Assembly: GCA_021775805.1 (NCBI GenBank)
Contig: JAJFHD010000054.1
Coordinates: 1 to 64,000 of the forward strand
Reading direction: 5' to 3'
Origin: Alphaproteobacteria bacterium
GTDB taxonomy: Bacteria > Pseudomonadota > Alphaproteobacteria > Rhizobiales > JAJFHC01
Length of the DNA: 64,000 nucleotides
The position numbers and the translations under genes were made by a program. The notes below the pieces were generated by a model. It had not been told where the DNA came from and made no database searches. It saw only the letters and a list, made by a program, of their open reading frames with translations. Shown here piece after piece: positions 46,434 to 54,892 of the stretch (positions are counted from its first letter, which is position 1; the number at the start of each line of letters is the position of its first letter).

Positions 46434-46922
46434 ATGACACAGACCGCCGACCCATCATTCGCTGCCAGGACCACCGTGGAACAGGTCGAGGAAGGCGACG
46501 AGCTCGCGCCGAAGTTCGACGCCGATGGCCTCTTGCCGGTTGTCACAACGGCCGCAGATGGCGGCGAGGTGCTTATGCTCGGCTACATGAATGCCGACGC
46601 TCTGAAGCGGACGATCGAAACCGGCGAGGCCCATTACTGGAGCCGATCCAGACAGGCACTTTGGCACAAGGGTGCAACCAGCGGTCTGGTCCAGAAAGTC
46701 GTCGACATGCGCATCGACGACGATCAGGATGCCGTCTGGCTGGCGGTGGAAGTTGCCGGATCCGGCGCAAGCTGCCATGTGGGGTATCGGTCCTGCTTCT
46801 ACCGTTCGATCCCGACGGGCAACCCGGCTGGCCCGGGCCTCACTTTGCAATACCGCGAAGAAAACAAGACGTTCGACCCCCTCGACGTCTATGGCGATGC
46901 GCCAAACCCCACGAAACTGTAA
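46434..46922 (+). CDS. hisI: Phosphoribosyl-AMP cyclohydrolase
   Basis: This 162-residue protein has the HisI signature: [39 protein letters not shown], and the metal-binding [11 protein letters not shown] followed by [11 protein letters not shown]. It hydrolyses phosphoribosyl-AMP in histidine synthesis and lacks the HisE part. The start ATG 46434 is 24 bp after the folE stop. The long upstream frame belongs to the end of folE. Confidence 0.94.
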   Translation: MTQTADPSFAARTTVEQVEEGDELAPKFDADGLLPVVTTAADGGEVLMLGYMNADALKRTIETGEAHYWSRSRQALWHKGATSGLVQKVVDMRIDDDQDAVWLAVEVAGSGASCHVGYRSCFYRSIPTGNPAGPGLTLQYREENKTFDPLDVYGDAPNPTKL

Positions 46923-47013
46923 GCCGCCTGAGAATATCTCGCACCGGCAAGGCCAGCCGTTCACCAAAATTTAGCCCAACCTCACGTACACTGTGGTCGT
47001 GGAGGATTATGCC

Positions 47014-48021
47014 GTGATTTGGAAATCCGCAAATGTTCACAGCAGGGAAGACGAGTCCGGTTCCAGCCGGCAAGGGTCGCTGGCACGCTCGCACCGTCCG
47101 AAACTCGGCATCGCTTTCGGCAGCGGCGCAGCGCGCGGCTGGGCGCACATCGGCGTCATCCAACGCCTTGCCGAAGCCGGCATCGTGCCGGATGTCGTTT
47201 CCGGAACCTCCATTGGCGCCCTCGTGGGCGGGTGCGACGCTGCCGGCAAACTGGCAGAACTCACCGACTTTGCCCTCTCCCTCACGAAGCGGCGTGTCTT
47301 TGGGCTGCTTGACATAACCTGGCGCACCGGCGGCGGTTTGATTGGGGGAAATCGCCTGACCGACCTGCTGAATGAACATCTGGGCGACACCAGGATCGAA
47401 CAACTCGACCGTCCGTTTGTCTGTATCGCGACCGAACTTGCGACCGGACACGAACTTTGGCTCAAGACCGGACTGCTGGTGCCTGCCATGCGCGCATCCT
47501 ATGCGCTGCCGGGAGTTTTTCAGCCGGTCTATTTCAACCACCAGTGGCTGATCGACGGCGCGGTGGTCAATCCCATTCCGGTCTCCGTTTGCAGGGCACT
47601 CGGTGCACGGGTGGTCTTGGCCGTGAATCTCAACACCGACGACTTTGGCGCCGGGACCGTAATCCAGACGCCGGTCAGCCGTCGCAAGCCCGTGTTCGAT
47701 GACGATGAAAAACTGCCCGAATCCGGTGGCCTCGCCACGTCATTCTTTCCGACGTTCGGAAACAATGACCCCGAACCTCCCGGCATTACGGCGGTGCTGG
47801 TGTCGGCCTTCAACATTTCCCAGGACCGTCTTGCCCGCTCGAGGCTCGCCGGCGATCCGCCTGACATTGTCATTGCCCCCAGAGCGGCCGACATCGGATT
47901 GTTCGATTTCGACCGGGCTGCCGACAGTATCGCCCTGGGGCGCGAGGCCGTGGACCATCTGCTGCCCAGCATCACCCGAATAATGGATTCATTTGCGACC
48001 GCAGATAGCGCAGAAGATTAG
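47014..48021 (+). CDS. Patatin-like phospholipase
   Basis: This 335-residue protein has the patatin fold signals: the glycine-rich oxyanion loop GSGAARGWAHIGVI, the nucleophile elbow GTSIG at the start of SIGALVGGCDAAG, and the aspartate in WLIDGAVVNPIPV. It would hydrolyse lipid esters as a Ser-Asp dyad enzyme. It starts at GTG 47014 with GGAGG 8 nt upstream; GTGs further upstream lack a site. It lies 91 bp after hisI and is convergent with the transporter operon. Confidence 0.87.
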   Translation: MIWKSANVHSREDESGSSRQGSLARSHRPKLGIAFGSGAARGWAHIGVIQRLAEAGIVPDVVSGTSIGALVGGCDAAGKLAELTDFALSLTKRRVFGLLDITWRTGGGLIGGNRLTDLLNEHLGDTRIEQLDRPFVCIATELATGHELWLKTGLLVPAMRASYALPGVFQPVYFNHQWLIDGAVVNPIPVSVCRALGARVVLAVNLNTDDFGAGTVIQTPVSRRKPVFDDDEKLPESGGLATSFFPTFGNNDPEPPGITAVLVSAFNISQDRLARSRLAGDPPDIVIAPRAADIGLFDFDRAADSIALGREAVDHLLPSITRIMDSFATADSAED

Positions 48022-48058
48022 AGTCCGCGTTCAGTGCGCGCCTGATATCCCGCAGCCG

Positions 48059-48727
48059 CTAGCTAAGCCCGACGTTCCTCGGCTTGAAGCGTTTCTCCAG
48101 CCTCATTGCAAAGTAGGCGGACGGTATAGAGACCAGCAGGAAGAAAACTCCAACCAGCGTCATCGGCTCCAGGTACTTGTAATGGCTGTTGCTGTAGATG
48201 TTGGCGGCATTGAACAACTCGACGACCGTGATCGCCGACAGTAGCGGCGTCTCCTTGAACATGGTGATCAGGTAGTTCGCCAGAGGTGGAATCATCGGAG
48301 GAACGGCCTGCGGCAGGATCGCATAGCGCATGGTTTGATAGGAATTGTAATTGAGGGCGCGCGCCGCCTCCCATTGGCCCTTTGGAACATTTTCAATACC
48401 GGCGCGGAAAACCTCCGACGTGTATGTGCTGAAATGCACACCAAGACCAATAACCCCGGCAAGGAACGGCGTCAGGAAAATCCCAAGATCGGGGAGCACG
48501 TAAAACAGGAAGTACAACTGCACCAGCAATGGAGTGCGGCGAACGAACTCCGACACCCAATAGGTCGGGAGCGAAACGAGTTTTGAAGGCGACATCTTCA
48601 GCAATGCCAGCATCAGGCCGAGAGCATAGGCCAGGACAGCACCGACCAGTGTCGCCTGCACCGTGACGATCAGCCCTTCAGCCATTCGCGGCATAACATC
48701 GTAAGCCGTTGTCCAGCTCCACTCCAT
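48059..48727 (-). CDS. ehuD: ABC transporter permease, EhuD-like (polar amino acid family)
   Basis: This 222-residue protein of the polar amino-acid permease type has the N-terminal ...GLIVTVQATLVGAVLAYALG helix and the conserved cytoplasmic loop around QWEAARALNYNSYQTMRYAI, with LPQAVPPMIPPLANYLITMF. It pairs with the preceding permease and the ATPase of this operon. The operon order (ATPase, binding protein, two permeases) matches ehuABCD for ectoine/hydroxyectoine uptake in rhizobia, as I recall it. The start at 48727 lies 2 bp from the preceding stop. The substrate assignment is moderate. Confidence 0.82.
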   Translation of the reverse strand: MEWSWTTAYDVMPRMAEGLIVTVQATLVGAVLAYALGLMLALLKMSPSKLVSLPTYWVSEFVRRTPLLVQLYFLFYVLPDLGIFLTPFLAGVIGLGVHFSTYTSEVFRAGIENVPKGQWEAARALNYNSYQTMRYAILPQAVPPMIPPLANYLITMFKETPLLSAITVVELFNAANIYSNSHYKYLEPMTLVGVFFLLVSIPSAYFAMRLEKRFKPRNVGLS

Positions 48728-48729
48728 CG

Positions 48730-49398
48730 CTATGCGCCTCCCGGTGCGATGGTATGGCGGCCCTTTGAAAAGCGTTGCTCGATCAACTTTACGAACCAGA
48801 CAAGGATCGAAGCGATGATGAAATAGATCACCAGAATCAGCATAAACGGTTCAAGCGTCATCGCGGTCTGGACCCGGATGATCTGCGCCATGAAAGTCAG
48901 GTCGGAGATGGTAATCAGCGACGCCACCGCGGTCAGTTTCAGCAGTTCGATGAGCAGGTTTCCGAATGTCGGAATCATGACTGGTATGGCCTGCGGTATG
49001 AGGACATAGCGATAGCGCTGGTATGTCGTGTAGTTCAAAGCGACCGCTGCTTCATGCTGCCCGCGGGAAACCGCCTGGACGGCACCTCGAACGACCTCCG
49101 ACCCGTAGCTGCCCAGATTACAGCCACAAGCGATGATCCCGGCCATCAGCGGAGAAAAACTAACCCCAAGAAGCGGTAGCACATAGAACATGAAGAACAT
49201 CTGGACAATCGCAGACGTGCCCCGGAAGAATTCGAGATAGACGATAGCCAACACTCTCACGGCTTTGAACCGCGAGAACCGGGACAAGCCAACGACAAAT
49301 GAAATGATCAGTGCAACAACCGCACTGGCGAGTGTCAGCTCGATCGTCGTCAGGGTCCCTTTGATCAGAATGGGAGAATATTCAAGAATGCGATCCAT
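48730..49398 (-). CDS. ehuC: ABC transporter permease, EhuC-like (polar amino acid family)
   Basis: This 222-residue permease has membrane segments and the conserved loop QHEAAVALNYTTYQRYRYVL followed by IPQAIPVMIPTFGNLLIELL, as in the polar amino-acid permease group. It would form the membrane channel with the downstream permease. AGAGG lies about 6 nt before the ATG. A strong hairpin sits just upstream (49412-49441), separating it from the binding-protein gene. Confidence 0.83.
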   Translation of the reverse strand: MDRILEYSPILIKGTLTTIELTLASAVVALIISFVVGLSRFSRFKAVRVLAIVYLEFFRGTSAIVQMFFMFYVLPLLGVSFSPLMAGIIACGCNLGSYGSEVVRGAVQAVSRGQHEAAVALNYTTYQRYRYVLIPQAIPVMIPTFGNLLIELLKLTAVASLITISDLTFMAQIIRVQTAMTLEPFMLILVIYFIIASILVWFVKLIEQRFSKGRHTIAPGGA

Positions 49399-49411
49399 TC
49401 AGGTGCCTCTA

Positions 49412-49441
49412 GGATACTGCCCCGACGAGGGGGCAGTATCC
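49412..49441. promoter_or_regulatory. Perfect 12-bp stem hairpin between the binding-protein and permease genes
   Basis: GGATACTGCCCC and GGGGCAGTATCC are exact reverse complements with a GACGAG loop. It lies in the 75-bp gap between the binding-protein stop and the permease start. Such hairpins often stabilise the upstream message so the binding protein is made in excess of the permeases. There is no clear T-run on the transcribed (minus) strand, so it is not a full terminator. Function is inferred. Confidence 0.6.
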
Positions 49442-49473
49442 AGTATCAGTGTTCTACGACAGTGTCGGGAGCA

Positions 49474-50325
49474 TCAGTTCCCCGGGCAGAAATCGTCCCG
49501 CTTTACTGCCAGAGTGGCCGCAGTTGAGAAGCCGTAAGGCTCAATGATTTTTGCAAATTCGCCGCTGTCTTTCAGTTCCTTCAGGGCCTTGTCGTAGGCG
49601 TCGCGGAACGCCTTGTCTGCCGGGTTGAATGCCGCTCCCGCGCACCCCATTGGCACACCCTTGACGGGCATGATGAGTTCGAGATTGGGGTCGTTGAACT
49701 TCTTGAGCAGATCCTGGGTGCCAAGACCGGAAAGCGCAAACACGTCGACCCTGCCCTGCTGCAGCATCTTGATGCCGCTGGGCGGGTCCGTGAACACCTT
49801 GATCTGCTTGGCCGCAACGCCGCGTTCCAGGGCATAGGCTTCCTCGGCACAGCCGGCACAAGTGGTCATGGTGACTTCCGGTTTTTTGCCGATGTCTTCA
49901 TACGTCTGGATGTTGTGTGGATTGCCCTTGGCAACCGCAAAGGCTTCGGCGCCGCAAAGGTCAGGCTGCGAATAGATGATGGCTTCGCAGCGTTTCGGTT
50001 TGATGTAGAGGCCGGAAGTCGACATATCGACCCGGCGCGCCAGAAGTGCCGGTATCATCGAGCCATAACCGACGACCTGAGCTTTCAGCTCCGGGACACC
50101 GAGCTTCTTCATGACCGCACGAGCGACGTCCGGTGCCGCTCCCGTAACGTAGCCATCGCCCTTGATGTCGCTGTAGGGTGGCTCGTTTGCAACCGCAACT
50201 GTCGCATAACCCTGTGCTCTCAACTTGTCCAAAGTGCCTTCAGCGACTGCGCCGAAGGACACGGCCGCAGCGCCCAGTGCGAGCACAAGTGTTTGCGAAA
50301 CCTTCCCCGGTTTGATGCCTATCAT
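49474..50325 (-). CDS. ehuB: Extracellular solute-binding protein, EhuB-like
   Basis: This 283-residue precursor has a signal peptide (VLALGAAAVSFGAVA) followed by a type II periplasmic binding fold: VAVANEPPYSDIKGDGYVTG, PDVARAVMKKLG, and GSMIPALLARRVDMSTSGLYIKPKRCEAIIYS split across the two lobes. The motif sequence is close to what I remember of EhuB. It would bind the ligand and dock on the permeases. AGGAAGGA lies 7 nt before the ATG 50325. It has more cysteines (TTCAGCAEEA, DLCGAEA) than usual, perhaps a disulfide. Confidence 0.84.
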   Translation of the reverse strand: MIGIKPGKVSQTLVLALGAAAVSFGAVAEGTLDKLRAQGYATVAVANEPPYSDIKGDGYVTGAAPDVARAVMKKLGVPELKAQVVGYGSMIPALLARRVDMSTSGLYIKPKRCEAIIYSQPDLCGAEAFAVAKGNPHNIQTYEDIGKKPEVTMTTCAGCAEEAYALERGVAAKQIKVFTDPPSGIKMLQQGRVDVFALSGLGTQDLLKKFNDPNLELIMPVKGVPMGCAGAAFNPADKAFRDAYDKALKELKDSGEFAKIIEPYGFSTAATLAVKRDDFCPGN

Positions 50326-50411
50326 GATTTGTTCCTTCCTCATTGCTACTGTTTCTATATGACGATGTTGGCCATCGTTCTGGTTTTGCTCTTGTCTGCC
50401 CGACCGAAGTC

Positions 50412-51176
50412 TCAAATGAACTTCTTCAGGAAATCGCGCGTGCGCTGTTCGTCAGGATCGGTGAACAATTTCTCCGGATCTCCGGCTTCGACAATCTGCC
50501 CGTTTTCGAAAAACAGGACACGGTCGGCAAACTCCCGCGCGAAATTCATTTCATGGGTGACCGTCAGCATGGTGGTGTCGGTATCCGATGCGAGCACACG
50601 CAGCACCGAAAGCACCTCGTCGACGAGTTCAGGATCGAGCGCGGAAGTGACCTCGTCGAACAGCATGATCTTGGGCTCCAGGGCCAGGGCCCGCGCGATG
50701 GCAACCCGCTGTTGCTGACCGCCCGAAAGCTGATGGGGGTAGTGTTGCTGCTTGTCGTCAAGCCCAACCAGCTTGAGCAGTTCTTGCGCCTTGCCCTTGG
50801 CATCCGACTTGTCTTTTCCTTGAACCAGAATTTGAGGTTGGGTGATGTTGTCCATCGCCGTCAAATGGGGAAAAAGGTTGAATTGCTGAAAAACCATGCC
50901 GACACTTTCGCGCATCTTGTGCAGGTGTTTTTCGCTAGCCGGCGCCAACTCGCCATTGACCTTTTCGTGCCAGAGATAGTCGCCGTCTACCATCACATGC
51001 CCGCTGTCAATGCTCTCCAAAGTCATCAGAATACGGAGAATTGTCGTCTTGCCGGAGCCGCTCGGTCCGATCAGCGCCAGTTTCTCACCGCTGTTGACAT
51101 GCAACTCAAGATTCCGAAGCACCTTAAGGTCGCCGAAGGATTTCGACACATCTAGAAACTCAATGATCTCTTTCAT
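50412..51176 (-). CDS. ehuA: ABC transporter ATP-binding protein, EhuA-like
   Basis: This 254-residue ATPase has the Walker A motif (LIGPSGSGKTTIL), the Q-loop VFQQFNLFPHLTAM, the signature LSGGQQQRVAIARA, Walker B IMLFDEVTSALD and the H-loop VTHEM. The type is the polar amino-acid class. It is the first gene of the ehuABCD-like operon, divergent from an Lrp/AsnC regulator. A 15-residue tail after HEM (FFENGQIVEAGDP) is normal for the family. Confidence 0.87.
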   Translation of the reverse strand: MKEIIEFLDVSKSFGDLKVLRNLELHVNSGEKLALIGPSGSGKTTILRILMTLESIDSGHVMVDGDYLWHEKVNGELAPASEKHLHKMRESVGMVFQQFNLFPHLTAMDNITQPQILVQGKDKSDAKGKAQELLKLVGLDDKQQHYPHQLSGGQQQRVAIARALALEPKIMLFDEVTSALDPELVDEVLSVLRVLASDTDTTMLTVTHEMNFAREFADRVLFFENGQIVEAGDPEKLFTDPDEQRTRDFLKKFI

Positions 51177-51539
51177 CCACAGTTTCCCGAGATCTGTGCG
51201 CGGCGGGCAACGAACTTCCAGCGGATAAAGTCAGGGAATGCCAATGATGTCGGGGGACGAAACAAACCATGTGCCGGAAGGCGAAGTGAACCGCATTCAA
51301 GCCACACGCCACTGCGTCGTTCGTTGATGATGATACCCTCCCCTGCTCAAGCTCATCTGAACGTTGCGGATTATTCCGACCACTGTCTAACAAACAGCTT
51401 ATCGACACACCGATAGAATTATGGTCACGACAGATCACCAGTTGAGAAAAACTTTCAAAATCTCACAAATTATGACCATAATACATCACGAGTTGATCGG
51501 CTATCGAGTGCTCCCGAAGGCGACCGGGAAACGGGGATA
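51177..51539. other. Divergent promoter region between the ehuA-like gene and the Lrp/AsnC regulator
   Basis: This 363-bp gap contains no convincing gene. The right part holds an operator-like array (51418-51496). The left part (51177-51417) has no tRNA, hairpin or ORF that I can support. Promoters of both the transporter operon and the regulator should lie here. Confidence 0.5.
51418..51496. promoter_or_regulatory. Phased repeat array, candidate Lrp/AsnC operator
   Basis: Two 27-bp direct repeats begin with TTATG and share ATCAC and AGTTGA (51419-51445 and 51470-51496), about 20 of 27 positions equal. Their starts are 51 bp apart, close to five DNA turns. Also ATTATGGTCA (51418-51427) and TGACCATAAT (51473-51482) form a perfect 10-bp inverted pair. 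Lrp-type octamers bind such phased sites. The array lies 44 bp upstream of the regulator start. Confidence 0.55.
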
Positions 51540-52028
51540 ATGCAGATACTGAGTGATAGTGACCTGAGTATCCTGCGCATGTTGCAGGAAAACGCGAGGG
51601 AGAAGCTCGAGAACATTGCGTCGGAAACGAGCCTGTCGGTCGCGACCGTACAGAGGCGGATAAAACACCTGAAATCAAAAGGCGTCATCCAGCGTGAAAC
51701 AGCCCTGATCTCCGCCGATGCGGTCGGATACACGATGACCTTTCTGATACTCGTCGAAATGGAAAGCGAGCGCCTGGATCAGCTCGATACGTTTCGCAGG
51801 AAGGCAAAGGCCGAGGAGCAGGTGCAGCAATGTTACTACATAACCGGCGAAGCCGATTTCGCTCTGATCGCCGTGGCTAAGAACATGGTGGACTTCGAAC
51901 GTCTGACCCACAGATTGTTCTTTACGGATGTCAACGTAAAACGGTTTCGCACATCCGTTGTCATGAACAGTACAAAAGCCAGCCTTGCGGTGCCGCTGCA
52001 CAGCGATGCCAGCGAAAATCTCAAGTGA
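51540..52028 (+). CDS. Lrp/AsnC-family regulator
   Basis: This 162-residue protein has an AsnC-type helix-turn-helix at the N-terminus (DSDLSILRMLQENAREKLEN, then TSLSVATVQRRIKHLKSKGV). The ligand-binding RAM domain follows (YYITGEADFALIAVAKNMVD; FERLTHRLFF). It is divergent from the ehuABCD-like transporter and probably controls it, with an amino acid as effector. Lrp-type regulators are also found beside ectoine catabolism genes. The ATG follows ACGGGGATA. Confidence 0.88.
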   Translation: MQILSDSDLSILRMLQENAREKLENIASETSLSVATVQRRIKHLKSKGVIQRETALISADAVGYTMTFLILVEMESERLDQLDTFRRKAKAEEQVQQCYYITGEADFALIAVAKNMVDFERLTHRLFFTDVNVKRFRTSVVMNSTKASLAVPLHSDASENLK

Positions 52029-52141
52029 TTGATGCCGCTGGCAACCGTCTGCCGGGCTGCGACGGATTGTTCGACCATCGCACAATCATCATGGTTTTCT
52101 TCATCGACCATCGATAGTCTCGCAAGCAAGGGGGATTTGGT

Positions 52142-53893
52142 TTGGAACGCAGACTTGCCGCTATCGTCGCCGCCGACGTCGTTGGTTACGCACGACTGAT
52201 GGGCAAAGACGAGACGGGAACCCTTGCGCGTCTGAAGAAACTGCACAAGGATCTGTTGCAGCCCAGGATCAAGGCGCGCGGAGGGCGCGTCGTGAAGCTA
52301 ATGGGTGACGGCCTGCTGGCTGAGTTTCCCAGCGCCGTGGAGGGCGTTCTGTGTGCCATTGATATCCAGCGGGAGATGGCGCTGCGTGAGCCCGACCGGA
52401 GTGGGCCCCTGCGCATCGAATTGCGGATCGGAATCAACCTGGGGGATGTCATCGTCGAGAACGACGACATTTTCGGTGACGGTGTCAACGTTGCCGCGCG
52501 TTTGGAGAGCATCGCCGAACCTGGCAGCATCTGCATTTCAGGACCCGTGTTCGATACCATAGAAGGCAAGCTTGATGCATCCTTTGAAGACATTGGCGTT
52601 CAGCGCCTCAAGAACATATCGAAACCGATACGCACCTACCGCTGGGCGACGGGGAACCCGACACAGCCAAATCGTACGGCGGTCCCGCCGTATCAAGACA
52701 AGCCATCGATTGCCGTCCTGCCCTTCACCAACAAGAGTGCCGACACCGGGCAGGACTATTTTTCCGATGGAATCACCGAAGACATCATCACCGAGCTTTC
52801 ACGTTTCTCCGGCCTGTTCGTTATCGCCCGCAATTCCTCATTTGCGTACAAGGGCCAGGCAGTGGAGATCAGGCAGATCGCACAGGAATTGGGGATAAGG
52901 TATCTGCTTGAGGGTAGCGTCCGCAGGGGCGGTGACCGTCTCAGAATCACCGCCCAATTGTTTGACAATGTCGACGGCAGCCACGTTTGGGGCGAAAAGT
53001 TCGATTGCGACCTGGAAGAAGTTTTCGACCTTCAGGATCAGATCACGCGAAATGTGGTCGGCAGCATCGCGCCGCAGATCGAACTGGCAGAATTGGAACG
53101 CAGCCGCAAACTCAGCGATTCGGGCCTCAATGCCTATGAAACAGCGCTGAAGGCGCAGGCACTTTTCTATGACGCCGTGCGCAGGGCGGACCCCCAGACC
53201 CTGAACCGGTCCAGGTCGATGGTCGAAACTGCTCTCGAGCAGGACCACCGAAACGTACACGCGCTTTGGACGAAGTGCCTCATTCTGTTTTATCAGCATG
53301 TATATCGCTGGGGTGAGAATCCCGATGACGCGCTCACCGCCTTTAGCGAAATTGCGGAATACCTGATCCAGGTCGACAGCTCGAACGCAAAATCCTACAT
53401 GGTCCGGGCGTGGAGCCATTTGTATCAGCGAAGATTTGACGCAGCCCTTGCGGATCACCGTCGAGCCTTGACGCTGAACCCCAATCTAGCCTCGAATCTC
53501 TTCGCCATGGGTTGGACCGAAGCCATTGCCGGTCTGACGGTAGAGGCCAGAGAACATGTGCAGTTGGCACTGCGTCTCAGTCCGCGTGAGACCGATATTT
53601 GGTTGGGTGAGGGATACGCGGCGTTGGCTTTGGCGAGTTTCCTCGATGGCGACTACGCCGACACCGTGAAGTGGGGACACCTGGCCAACCAGATGCAACC
53701 GATCACTCAAGGCCTGATGGTCGCCGCCAATGCCTATCTGGGCGACATTGAGACGGCAAGATTCCACTTCGAAACACTCAAATCATTCGCCCCTGACTTC
53801 CTGCCAGCCGTGCTTTCAGGCAAGATCGAGGTCTGCAGGCTGCCCGAACACAACAAGTTGCTGGAGGAAGGCCTAAAACGGGCTGGCTTGTGA
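52142..53893 (+). CDS. Class III adenylate/guanylate cyclase with TolB-N-like and TPR-like regions
   Basis: This 583-residue protein has a class III cyclase domain at about residues 1-170. The metal aspartates are in IVAADVVGYARLM and KLMGDGLLAEFP; the NVAARLE motif supplies the transition-state residues. A TolB-N-like segment follows (SIAVLPFTNKSADTGQDYF; ITEDIITELSRF), then helical TPR-like repeats to the C-terminus. It starts at TTG 52142 with GGGGG about 7 nt upstream. All catalytic residues look present, so it should make cAMP or cGMP. It lies 113 bp after the Lrp gene. Confidence 0.88.
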   Translation: MERRLAAIVAADVVGYARLMGKDETGTLARLKKLHKDLLQPRIKARGGRVVKLMGDGLLAEFPSAVEGVLCAIDIQREMALREPDRSGPLRIELRIGINLGDVIVENDDIFGDGVNVAARLESIAEPGSICISGPVFDTIEGKLDASFEDIGVQRLKNISKPIRTYRWATGNPTQPNRTAVPPYQDKPSIAVLPFTNKSADTGQDYFSDGITEDIITELSRFSGLFVIARNSSFAYKGQAVEIRQIAQELGIRYLLEGSVRRGGDRLRITAQLFDNVDGSHVWGEKFDCDLEEVFDLQDQITRNVVGSIAPQIELAELERSRKLSDSGLNAYETALKAQALFYDAVRRADPQTLNRSRSMVETALEQDHRNVHALWTKCLILFYQHVYRWGENPDDALTAFSEIAEYLIQVDSSNAKSYMVRAWSHLYQRRFDAALADHRRALTLNPNLASNLFAMGWTEAIAGLTVEAREHVQLALRLSPRETDIWLGEGYAALALASFLDGDYADTVKWGHLANQMQPITQGLMVAANAYLGDIETARFHFETLKSFAPDFLPAVLSGKIEVCRLPEHNKLLEEGLKRAGL

Positions 53894-54054
53894 TCGTCGA
53901 TCACGGAGTCCCGAAAACCCTCAACAACGAATCTAGCCGTCATGACAATCTGGCAGCCAACATCCTGTTGAGTTTTCAGGCGTCAACTCGTGGTCAGACC
54001 GTAATGGTATTGCAACAATGCGGCATCGTTGGCGCGGTCGCGCGCAACTTACGA

Positions 54055-54486
54055 TCACCCGGTGGCAATGTAGCTGCGCATGGCCTCAGCTTCCTGTTCG
54101 GCTTCCGCGATGCGCTGTTTGACCACGTCTCCAATCGACACGATGCCGACGAGTTTCCCCGAATCGACCACCGGCAAATGCCGGAACCGGCCATCCGTCA
54201 TCCGCTCCATCAGGTCTGCAACCGTATCGTCCATGCCGCATGTGACGACGTTTTTTGTCATATGATCACCGGCATCGCCCGACAGCACCTCTGCACCGGT
54301 TTCCGACACGGCCCGCACGATATCGCGTTCGGAAATAATCCCGGCAACACCGCCGACATCGTCGACCACAACCATCGCGCCGACTTTGTGCGTCGCCAGG
54401 TCCTTGGCAATATCCATCAGCGTCGCCCCGGCCTTCGCGGTAGCAACGTCACGGCCTTTCAGGCTGAGAATTGTCGCAACATTCAT
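54055..54486 (-). CDS. CBS-domain protein
   Basis: This 143-residue protein consists of two CBS motifs: ATLMDIAKDLATHKVGAMVV with GIISERDIVRAV, then TVADLMERMTDGRFRHLPVV with GIVSIGDVVKQRI. Such free-standing CBS pairs bind adenosine nucleotides. The start at 54486 has AGGAGGA 6 nt upstream; the 52 upstream residues are rejected. It stands alone between a cyclase gene and a DUF2157 gene. Confidence 0.88.
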   Translation of the reverse strand: MNVATILSLKGRDVATAKAGATLMDIAKDLATHKVGAMVVVDDVGGVAGIISERDIVRAVSETGAEVLSGDAGDHMTKNVVTCGMDDTVADLMERMTDGRFRHLPVVDSGKLVGIVSIGDVVKQRIAEAEQEAEAMRSYIATG

Positions 54487-54892
54487 AGTGTCCTCCTGAC
54501 TGTGTCTTAACGTGTTGATTCCTTCTTCTCTCCAGCGAATCCTGGTTGTTATTGTTCTGGCGAATGCGGGTATCGACCGCCACACGTTCCACGATACGAG
54601 AATGATGGGGCATGGCGGTGGCCATGGCAAGGTTCTGATCACGAATTGGTTACATTTTCCTCCGACCGCAGCATTCTTTAAGCATTTGCATCATCTTCCC
54701 GACCGGAACTACCGCCCCTGAACACCACATGATCGCGCCACTTTGAAGGCAGAAATCGGATTTCCCACGCCTCAACGACGACAGGTTTGAAAAAACCACT
54801 CAATTCATGTAACTCCTCGTTACAGGTGGCGATCGAAGGCTGATCGACGACGGCTTTGCACTACCGGCCCCAATTCGGATGGCACGACTAAC
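54487..54892. other. Intergenic region with short inverted repeat
   Basis: This 406-bp divergent gap between the CBS gene and the DUF2157 gene has no convincing ORF. TGTAAC and GTTACA pair around TCCTC at 54808-54824, 69 bp before the DUF2157 start. No tRNA or terminator is seen. It should carry both promoters. Confidence 0.45.
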
